Source: Austwickia sp.
GTDB taxonomy: Bacteria; Actinomycetota; Actinomycetes; Actinomycetales; Dermatophilaceae
Length of the DNA: 64,000 nt
Assembly: GCA_016699675.1 (NCBI GenBank)
Contig: CP064985.1
Location: 620,001 to 684,000 of the forward strand
Direction of reading: 5' to 3'
The notes under the pieces are model-generated. The model made no database searches and had not been told where the DNA came from. It saw nothing but the letters and a program-made list of their open reading frames with translations. Below are positions 48,859-55,816 of the stretch, one piece after another. A program made the translations under genes and the position numbers. Position 1 is the first letter of the stretch, and each line of letters starts with the position of its first letter.

Positions 48859-51474
48859 TCACTGAACGCCGCTGCTCGGGTGGTCCATCGGCGGCGTCGG
48901 CGCGCTGCCGCCGGCCGCCCCACCACCGGAAACGCTGCCGATGTGGTCCGGGCCGTGCTCGGAGGCGCTGCCCGGGGCGTGATCCGGCACCGGCACCGGG
49001 TCGAGCGACTTGCGGGTGCCGACGAAGGTGAAGTGCTGCTCCTTCTCCTCACCCTCGACGTCCACGGTGACCAGCTCGCCGGCCCCGATCTCGCCGTACA
49101 GGATCTTCTCCGAGAGGACGTCCTCGATGTCCCGCTGGATCGCGCGGCGCAGCGGGCGGGCGCCGAGTACCGGGTCGTAGCCCTTCTTGGCCAGCAGCTC
49201 CTTCGCGCCAGGGGTGAGCTCGATGCCCATGTCCTTGTCGCGCAGGCGCTCGTCCAGGCGCGCGATCATCAGGTCGACGATCTGGACGATCTCCTCCATC
49301 TTCAGCTGCGGGAAGACCACCACGTCGTCGACGCGGTTGAGGAACTCGGGCCGGAAGTGCTGCTTGAGCTCGTCCTGGACCTTGTTCTTCATCCGCTCGT
49401 AGTCGCCGCCGGAGTCGTTGCCCGGGGCGAAGCCCAGGCCGCCGATGGCCTTGGAGATGTCCCGCGTGCCGAGGTTGGTCGTCATGATGATGACGGTGTT
49501 CTTGAAGTCGACCACGCGGCCCTGGGAGTCGGTCAGGCGGCCGTCCTCCAGGATCTGCAGCAGCGAGTTGAAGATGTCCGCGTGGGCCTTCTCGACCTCG
49601 TCGAAGAGCACCACCGAGAACGGCTTGCGGCGCACCTTCTCGGTGAGCTGGCCGCCCTCCTCGTAGCCGACGTAACCGGGCGGGGAGCCGAACAGCCGCG
49701 ACACGGTGTGCTTCTCGGCGAACTCGGACATGTCGAGCGTGATCAGGCTGTCCTCGTCCCCGAACAGAAACTCGGCCAGGGCCTTGGCCAGCTCGGTCTT
49801 ACCGACGCCGGTCGGGCCGGCGAAGATGAACGAGCCGCCGGGGCGGCGCGGGTCCTTCAGGCCGGCGCGGGTCCGCCGGATGGACTGCGACAGTGCCTTG
49901 ATTGCGTCGTCCATGCCGACGATGCGCTTGTGCAGCTCGGCCTCCATGTTGAGGAGCCGGGTCGACTCCTCCTCGGTGAGCTTGAAGACCGGGATGCCGG
50001 TGGACGCGGCGAGGACCTCGGCGATCAGCTCCTCGTCGACCTCGGCGACGACGTCCATGTCGCCGGTCTTCCACTCCTTCTCGCGCTTGGCCTTGGCGTC
50101 GATGAGCTGCTTCTCGTCGTCGCGCAGCTTGGCGGCCTTCTCGAAGTCCTGCCCGTCGATCGCCGCCTCCTTCTCGCGGCGGACGTGGGCGATCTTCTCG
50201 TCGAACTCGCGCAGGTCCGGCGGCGCCGTCATCCGCCGGATGCGCAGGCGGGCGCCGGCCTCATCGATGAGGTCGATGGCCTTGTCGGGCAGGTACCGGT
50301 CGTTGACATAGCGGTCCGCGAGGTTGGCCGCCCCGACCAGCGCCGCGTCGGTGATCGAGACGCGGTGGTGCGCCTCGTAGCGGTCCCGCAGTCCCTTGAG
50401 GATCTCGATGGTGTGCGGCAGCGTCGGCTCGGCCACCTGGATCGGCTGGAACCGGCGCTCCAGCGCGGGGTCCTTCTCGATGTACTTGCGGTACTCGTCC
50501 AGCGTCGTCGCGCCGATCGTCTGCAGCTCACCGCGGGCCAGCATCGGCTTGAGGATGCTCGCCGCGTCGATGGCGCCCTCCGCGGCGCCCGCCCCGACGA
50601 GGGTGTGGATCTCGTCGATGAACAGGATGATGTCGCCGCGGGTGCGGATCTCCTTGAGCACCTTCTTCAGCCGCTCCTCGAAGTCACCGCGGTAGCGGGA
50701 GCCCGCCACCAGGGCGCCGAGGTCGAGGGTGTAGATGTGCTTGTCCTTGAGCGTCTCGGGCACCTCGCCCTTGACGATGTCCTGGGCCAGGCCCTCGACG
50801 ACGGCGGTCTTGCCGACGCCGGGCTCGCCGATGAGGATCGGGTTGTTCTTCGTACGCCGGGAGAGCACCTGCATCACCCGCTCGATTTCCTTCTCGCGCC
50901 CGATGACCGGGTCGAGCTTGCCCTCCCGGGCGGCCTGGGTCAGGTTGCGCCCGAACTGGTCGAGCACCAGGCTCCCCGCCGGGGTGCCCTCCTGGGTGGA
51001 CTGGCCGCCGACGCCCGCGGTCGCGGCCTCCTTGCCCTGGTAGCCGGAGAGCAGCTGGATCACGGTCTGGCGCACCCGGGACAGATCGGCGCCGAGCTTG
51101 ACCAGCACCTGGGCGGCGACGCCCTCGCCCTCGCGGATCAGGCCCAGCAGGATGTGCTCGGTCCCGATGTAGTTGTGGCCGAGCTGCAGCGCCTCGCGCA
51201 GGCTCAGCTCCAGGACCTTCTTCGCCCGCGGCGTGAACGGAATGTGACCACTGGGGGCCTGGGTGCCGGTGCCGATGATCTCCTGCACCTGCTCACGCAC
51301 GGCGTCGAGCGAGATCCCAAGGCTCTCCAGGGCCTTCGCGGCCACGCCTTCACCCTCGTGGATGAGGCCGAGCAGAATGTGCTCCGTGCCGATGTAGTTG
51401 TGGTTGAGCATGCGCGCCTCTTCCTGCGCAAGCACGACCACACGACGCGCCCGGTCGGTGAACCGTTCGAACAT
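48859..51474 (-). CDS. clpC: ATP-dependent Clp protease ATP-binding subunit ClpC
   Basis: An 871-residue AAA+ unfoldase that feeds proteins to ClpP. Order: N-terminal Clp repeats (MFERFTDRAR, NYIGTEHILLGL twice), first ATPase domain with GEPGVGKT (about 205-212), a UVR/M-domain (about 420-460), second ATPase domain with GPTGVGKTELAKAL (about 540-553), and a C-terminal part with the ClpP-docking region. The C-terminal tail is Gly/Pro/His-rich. The ATG at 51474 is favoured by the conserved MFERFTDRARR start and a GAGGAG site. An IS1380 element sits 200 bp upstream. Confidence 0.97.
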   Translation of the reverse strand: MFERFTDRARRVVVLAQEEARMLNHNYIGTEHILLGLIHEGEGVAAKALESLGISLDAVREQVQEIIGTGTQAPSGHIPFTPRAKKVLELSLREALQLGHNYIGTEHILLGLIREGEGVAAQVLVKLGADLSRVRQTVIQLLSGYQGKEAATAGVGGQSTQEGTPAGSLVLDQFGRNLTQAAREGKLDPVIGREKEIERVMQVLSRRTKNNPILIGEPGVGKTAVVEGLAQDIVKGEVPETLKDKHIYTLDLGALVAGSRYRGDFEERLKKVLKEIRTRGDIILFIDEIHTLVGAGAAEGAIDAASILKPMLARGELQTIGATTLDEYRKYIEKDPALERRFQPIQVAEPTLPHTIEILKGLRDRYEAHHRVSITDAALVGAANLADRYVNDRYLPDKAIDLIDEAGARLRIRRMTAPPDLREFDEKIAHVRREKEAAIDGQDFEKAAKLRDDEKQLIDAKAKREKEWKTGDMDVVAEVDEELIAEVLAASTGIPVFKLTEEESTRLLNMEAELHKRIVGMDDAIKALSQSIRRTRAGLKDPRRPGGSFIFAGPTGVGKTELAKALAEFLFGDEDSLITLDMSEFAEKHTVSRLFGSPPGYVGYEEGGQLTEKVRRKPFSVVLFDEVEKAHADIFNSLLQILEDGRLTDSQGRVVDFKNTVIIMTTNLGTRDISKAIGGLGFAPGNDSGGDYERMKNKVQDELKQHFRPEFLNRVDDVVVFPQLKMEEIVQIVDLMIARLDERLRDKDMGIELTPGAKELLAKKGYDPVLGARPLRRAIQRDIEDVLSEKILYGEIGAGELVTVDVEGEEKEQHFTFVGTRKSLDPVPVPDHAPGSASEHGPDHIGSVSGGGAAGGSAPTPPMDHPSSGVQ

Positions 51475-51492
51475 TGTCACTCGCTCCTCGCT

Positions 51493-51508
51493 ATCGAGAT
51501 ACCTCGAT
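51493..51508. promoter_or_regulatory. Palindrome in the clpC promoter/leader
   Basis: ATCGAG-ATAC-CTCGAT, perfect 6-bp arms, bracketed by two CGATAGC direct repeats (on the minus strand). It overlaps the probable transcription start, since a TAGCAT -10 box is at 51507-51512. It does not match the ClgR, HspR or CtsR consensus I know, so the regulator is unknown. Confidence 0.4.
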
Positions 51509-51512
51509 GCTA
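51507..51512 (-). promoter_or_regulatory. -10 box of clpC
   Basis: TAGCAT on the minus strand, giving a leader of about 25 nt with a GAGGAG ribosome site. The remaining 160 bp up to the IS contain no gene. Confidence 0.4.
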
Positions 51513-51669
51513 TCGGTGCCCTGCTGAGACGGCCGATTCGACGCCCTTGAGCAGCACGTCGATCGGCCCTGATCCCTCCAACGCCGCGGGCCCCGCCGTG
51601 ATTCCGCCCCACGCCGGTGGAAACCCACCCCACCCCATCTCCCTTATGGTCGGCGCGCGAGTCGCCACC

Positions 51670-51673
51670 CTAA
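51670..51673. repeat. Target-site duplication, left copy (IS1380)
   Basis: CTAA, repeated at 53323-53326 directly outside the other inverted repeat. Confidence 0.7.
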
Positions 51674-53322
51674 CCCGGATCGTTCACGAGACTCGGGTGT
51701 GATCGGCGCGTGGAAGCACGGAAGTGCCTGTCCAGCAAGGGAAACTTGGTTTGCGACGACTCAAGATCTCCGAACCGGAAGGCACTCCGTAGGTGAAGCG
51801 TACTTCGTGGTCTACCGGCTTGTCCGTGACCTCCGATGGTGTCGGCGTGGTGGCCCATGCGGGCAGCGTCGCCACCCGCCTTCTGGCCGACCGGGTCGGC
51901 CTCACGTCCGAGTTGTCCAAGGTGATGGTCCGCCGCAACTTCGTCCCCGGTCACGACCGCGGCAGGGTGCTGACCGACGTCGCGGTGATGCTCGCCGACG
52001 GCGGGGAGGCGATCGCCGACATCGACGTGCTGCGCCACCAGTCCAGCGTGCTGGGCCGTGTCGCGTCGGCGCCGACGGTGTGGCGGGCACTGGACGAGGT
52101 CACACCTGGCCGGTTGAAGAGGATCCAGAACGCGCGGGCGCGGGTCCGCCGCCAGGTCTGGTCCCAGCTGCCTGACGGCGTCCCGGCGAGCAAGGTCGCC
52201 GGGACCGATCTTGACGATCTGATCGTGCTCGACACCGACGCGACCATCGTGATCAGCCACAGCGAGAAGGAGAACGCGGCGGCCACGTTCAAGCGGACCT
52301 TCGGGTTCCACCCACTCGGGGTGTGGTGCGACAACACGAGTGAGTTCCTCGCCGCCAAGCTCCGCGCTGGCAATGCCGGCTCGAACACCGCCGCCGACCA
52401 CATCGAGGTCCTCACCGACGCGATCGCGCAGATCCCCGGCACGCACCGCAAGAAGCTGCTCATCCGCTCCGACGGCGCGGGCGCATCGCACAAGCTGCTG
52501 GACTGGCTTACCGAGCAGAACCGGGTCCGTGGCCGCAGCGTGGAGTACAGCGTGGGTTTCGCGGTCACCGAGAAGATCCGCGACGCCATCGACCTGGTCC
52601 CGAAGAAGGTCTGGACCCCGGCACTCGACGCCGACGGTGGGATCCGCGAAGGAGGTGACGTCGCCGAGCTCACCGGGCTCTTGGACCTGAGCAGCTGGCC
52701 GACCGGAATGCGCGTCATCGTGCGCCGCGAACGACCCCATCCCGGCGCCCAACTGTCGCTGTTCGAGGAACGTGACGGCTGGCGCTACCAAGCCTTCGTC
52801 ACCAACACCACGACCGGACAACTGGCTTTCCTCGAGGCCCGGCATCGGGCGCACGCTCGGGTCGAGGACCGGATCCGGCACGCCAAGGACTCGGGGCTGG
52901 GGCGGTTCCCGTCGCGGGAGTTCGAGATCAACCGGGTGTGGCTGATGCTGGTGCAGATCGCTGCCGACCTGACCGCATGGACCCGGCTCCTCGCACTGAC
53001 CGGAGACGCGAAGTCGCTGGCGGCGTGTGAGCCGAAAGCGCTGCGCTACCGCTTCCTTCACGTCCCAGCCCGGCTGACTCACAGCGCCCGCCGACGACGC
53101 TTGCGGATACCCGAGTCGTGGCCATGGGCGGCCGCGATCGTCGCAGTCTTCGCCAACATCGCCGCGATCCCACAACCCGCCTGACCCCCGTCCGCCCACG
53201 ACATCACGACCCGGAGAACCGCAGCCCGGCAGCGCCAGCCGGCCCAACGTCGTACCCGCGCACCGTCATCGACTCACCCCACGCAGCGATGCCGTCGTCG
53301 GCACCGTCATGAAAGACCGGGG
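51674..53322 (+). mobile_element. Complete IS1380-family insertion sequence (1649 bp)
   Basis: One intact transposase gene between imperfect 16-bp terminal inverted repeats: CCCGGATCGTTCACGA at 51674-51689 and, read inward, CCCCGGTCTTTCATGA ending at 53322 (12 of 16 match). The element is flanked by the 4-bp repeat CTAA, normal for IS1380 (4-5 bp). It lies between clpC and the sulfurtransferase gene and breaks no recognisable gene. Confidence 0.85.
51793..53184 (+). CDS. IS1380-family transposase
   Basis: A 463-residue DDE transposase. Domain blocks: LSVTSDGVGVVAHAGSV near the N-terminus, DLDDLIVLDTDATIVISHSEKENAAATFKRTFGFHPL (first Asp region, about 145-180), IRSDGAGASHKLLDWL (second Asp, about 232) and the late Glu in EFEINRVWLMLVQIAADL (about 375-393), the arrangement typical of IS1380/DDE_Tnp_1 enzymes with an insertion domain. 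Full length, no frameshift; the element is probably active. Confidence 0.94.
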   Translation: MKRTSWSTGLSVTSDGVGVVAHAGSVATRLLADRVGLTSELSKVMVRRNFVPGHDRGRVLTDVAVMLADGGEAIADIDVLRHQSSVLGRVASAPTVWRALDEVTPGRLKRIQNARARVRRQVWSQLPDGVPASKVAGTDLDDLIVLDTDATIVISHSEKENAAATFKRTFGFHPLGVWCDNTSEFLAAKLRAGNAGSNTAADHIEVLTDAIAQIPGTHRKKLLIRSDGAGASHKLLDWLTEQNRVRGRSVEYSVGFAVTEKIRDAIDLVPKKVWTPALDADGGIREGGDVAELTGLLDLSSWPTGMRVIVRRERPHPGAQLSLFEERDGWRYQAFVTNTTTGQLAFLEARHRAHARVEDRIRHAKDSGLGRFPSREFEINRVWLMLVQIAADLTAWTRLLALTGDAKSLAACEPKALRYRFLHVPARLTHSARRRRLRIPESWPWAAAIVAVFANIAAIPQPA

Positions 53323-53326
53323 CTAA
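53323..53326. repeat. Target-site duplication, right copy (IS1380)
   Basis: CTAA directly after the right inverted repeat, identical to 51670-51673. The 157 bp from here to the next gene hold no other feature I can support. Confidence 0.7.
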
Positions 53327-53483
53327 GCAGCATGCGGCACTGATTCGTTTGGGGCACAGCGTCGTTCGCCCACGGCGTACGGTCTGAAGCGCGCGGAAAG
53401 CGCGGCCGACCCGCGCCGCGCCGCGACCTGCACCACGACGCGAATCCGGCATCCACGGCCTTCGTACCTGGCAGAGTGAGCGG

Positions 53484-54365
53484 GTGAGCACAGAGTCGAG
53501 TACGTCGTCGTACGCGAGCGCCGAGCCCTCGCCGCAGCGTCCCGTCGTCGATGTCGACTGGCTCGCCGCCCATCTGGGCGACGCGGGCCTCGTCGTCCTC
53601 GACGCGAGCATCCCCCCGAACGACCCCGGCGGCCTTCGCATTCCGGGCGCCCGGCGGTTCGACCTGGAGGGCGCGTTCTCGGCGCCCGACGCGCCGCTGC
53701 CGCACACGATGCCGACCCCGGAGGCCTTCCAGGCCGAGGCGCGGCGCCTGGGCGTGCGCGACGGGGGCACGGTGGTCGTCTACGACATCCACGACGTCTA
53801 CTCGGCCGCGCGCGCGTGGTGGATGTTCCGCGCGATGGGCCTGGACCGGGTGTGGCTGCTCGACGGCGGCCTCGAAGGCTGGGAGGAGGCCCAGCGCGAG
53901 GTCGAGCCGATCGACGCCGCGGAGGCCACCCGCGACGACGGCGGGGACTTCGTGGCGCGACCCGTCCCGGGCGCCATCGTGGACGCCGACGCGGTGGCGG
54001 CCGCGCTCGCAGGCGACGAGGTCGCGGTGGTCGATGCCCGCAGCGCGACGCGGTTCGCGGGGACGGCGTCCGAGCCGCGACCCGGGCTGCGGAGCGGCCA
54101 CATGCCGGGGGCGGGCAACCTGCCCTACCTCGACGTCCAGACCGACGGTCACCTCATGGCGCCGGACGGGCTGGCGCCGCTGGTCGAGGCGGCCGCGGGC
54201 GGCCGGGACCGGGTCATCTTCACGTGCGGCTCCGGCGTGACGGCCTGCGTGGCCGCGCTGGCGAGCGTGCTCGCCGGCCGCGACCCCGGGCGGCTGGCCG
54301 TGTACGACGGCAGCTGGACGGAGTGGGGCGCGGAGCAGTCCGGTCGCCCGGTGGAATCCGCCTGA
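53484..54365 (+). CDS. Sulfurtransferase (3-mercaptopyruvate/thiosulfate type, two rhodanese domains)
   Basis: A 293-residue tandem rhodanese protein. The N-terminal inactive domain covers about 20-140 (GLVVLDASIPPN; AWWMFRAMGLDRVWLLDGG) and the C-terminal domain about 160-290 has DARSATRF and the catalytic loop TCGSGVTA with Cys248. The CGSGVT form points to 3-mercaptopyruvate as donor rather than thiosulfate. It moves sulfane sulfur, possibly for cyanide detoxification or thiolation. GTG start. It converges with the hydrolase gene. Confidence 0.93.
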   Translation: MSTESSTSSYASAEPSPQRPVVDVDWLAAHLGDAGLVVLDASIPPNDPGGLRIPGARRFDLEGAFSAPDAPLPHTMPTPEAFQAEARRLGVRDGGTVVVYDIHDVYSAARAWWMFRAMGLDRVWLLDGGLEGWEEAQREVEPIDAAEATRDDGGDFVARPVPGAIVDADAVAAALAGDEVAVVDARSATRFAGTASEPRPGLRSGHMPGAGNLPYLDVQTDGHLMAPDGLAPLVEAAAGGRDRVIFTCGSGVTACVAALASVLAGRDPGRLAVYDGSWTEWGAEQSGRPVESA

Positions 54366-54394
54366 CGCACCCGCCGGACACACCTGCCCGACGA

Positions 54395-54421
54395 GCGCCT
54401 TCCTGACACTCGTCAGGGCGC
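54395..54421. terminator. Hairpin between convergent genes
   Basis: CCTGAC-ACTC-GTCAGG with outer GCGC/GCGC pairing. It spans the stop of the hydrolase gene and could stop transcription in both directions. Confidence 0.35.
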
Positions 54422-55816
54422 GGGGATCGGCGGCGGGGGTATCGACTCGGCGTGGGCCGGCGAGACCTCCCGGTCGAGCCCCAGCCGCGGATAGAGCAGC
54501 TCGAGGCCTCGGTCGAGTGCCTGCTTCACCGTGTCCACGCCGTGGCCGCCGCTGTCGAACTCCAGGTAATAGGATCGCGCCCCGCCATCGCGGGCGGCGG
54601 CGGCGACGCGGCGCTCCCCCGGCATGTGGTGCGGGTCGTCGGCGCTGACCGTGGTCACGAACCAGGTGTCGGCGAAGGCGGCCCGGGGCAGCTGACGGGG
54701 CAGGCGGTGCTGGTCGTAGGCCTCCTTGTCGCCGCCGAAGATCTCCTCCAGGTGCCGCTCGGCGTTGTCGGAGCCGGGGAACTCCTCCCCGGAGATGTTC
54801 AGCACGTTGCCCCACATCTGGCCGTGCAGGGCCGCGAACCGGGCCGCGCACAGGCCGCCGTTGGAGTAGCCCGCCACGATCCAGTCGGAGCGGTGATGGG
54901 AGACCCGCAGGTGGGTCTTGATCCAGGTCACCACGTCGGTGTTGATGTAGGTCTCGACCTTGCCGAACTTGGCCGTGTCCATGCAGAGCGTGTCGTTCCA
55001 GGGGCTGCTGGTCTGGTCCGCGACCACCACGATGGGCGCCAGCCCGCCGTGCCGGGCGGCCTTGGCGTCCAGGGCGTCGGCGACATAGGTGACGTCGGGC
55101 GTGCCCGGCTGGCCCATCATCAGCACCAGGACGGGCAGGCTGGGCGGGTTCTCGATGAGCGCCGCGGGGGGCAGGTAGACACTCGCGGGCCGCGCCACGA
55201 ACCCCGAGACCGGACCGGGGATGGCGAGGGTCACCCGGCGCCCCTGCCCCGGCATGCCCGGCGGTGGGGTCCAGTCGCGGGCGAGCCAGTCAATCGCGGC
55301 CGGGTTGTGCCCCTGGGTCGTCGGCAGGTCCTTCAACGTGACGATCTCGGCGACCGGCTTGTTGAGCAGCTCGCCGAGGCTGTGCATGATCCCGTACGAC
55401 GCGTTCACGCCCACGGTCGCGACCGCGAGCACGGGCGGTACGACGAGCACGGCGGCCGCCTTGCGCCACCAGCTGGTCCGGCGCAGGTTGGCCAGCGCCA
55501 GGCCGACGACCACGCCGAGCAGCACCACCCAGGTGCGGCCGCCCCGCGGCAGGCCGCCGGGGACCTGGTGCAGCCCGTCGTCGAGGATCAGGATCAGCGC
55601 CGCGGCCCCGAGGGCGCCGAGCGTGGCGGCAAGGAGGGACCGCCGCCACCAGTTCGCCGGTCGGTCGGCCCGGCGCCGCAGCAGCAGCACGAGGACCGCG
55701 AGCAGGACGATGCCGTAGCTGGTCAGCTCCGCCTGGGTCCCCACGATCTGCCAGCGCAGGATCTGCAGGACGAGCGGGTGTTGCCAGAACCCGTCGACCG
55801 TCGAGTCCCCGGTCAC
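54413..55816 (-). CDS. Membrane-anchored alpha/beta hydrolase (esterase D-like)
   Basis: 467 residues: four predicted membrane helices (about 25-160), then an extracytoplasmic alpha/beta hydrolase domain with the nucleophile elbow VAGYSNGGLCAARF and a late His (DSGGHGVDTV). A conserved WNDTLCMDT segment lies near the middle. The GTG start overlaps the stop of the lipid aminoacyl-transferase-like gene (GTGA), so they are translated as a pair. A hydrolase that removes aminoacyl or acyl groups from lipids is a reasonable inference; an esterase of other function is possible. Confidence 0.85.
   Translation of the reverse strand: MTGDSTVDGFWQHPLVLQILRWQIVGTQAELTSYGIVLLAVLVLLLRRRADRPANWWRRSLLAATLGALGAAALILILDDGLHQVPGGLPRGGRTWVVLLGVVVGLALANLRRTSWWRKAAAVLVVPPVLAVATVGVNASYGIMHSLGELLNKPVAEIVTLKDLPTTQGHNPAAIDWLARDWTPPPGMPGQGRRVTLAIPGPVSGFVARPASVYLPPAALIENPPSLPVLVLMMGQPGTPDVTYVADALDAKAARHGGLAPIVVVADQTSSPWNDTLCMDTAKFGKVETYINTDVVTWIKTHLRVSHHRSDWIVAGYSNGGLCAARFAALHGQMWGNVLNISGEEFPGSDNAERHLEEIFGGDKEAYDQHRLPRQLPRAAFADTWFVTTVSADDPHHMPGERRVAAAARDGGARSYYLEFDSGGHGVDTVKQALDRGLELLYPRLGLDREVSPAHAESIPPPPIPAP

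Noticed and set aside
47791..51702. 1303-codon plus-strand frame opposite clpC
   Set aside because: Antisense shadow of clpC; no start context or domain, and the translation is repetitive.
463..53322. Composite transposon between the two insertion sequences
   Set aside because: The elements are of different families (IS21 and IS1380), 48 kb apart, each with its own target duplication, and the DNA between is syntenic core genome.
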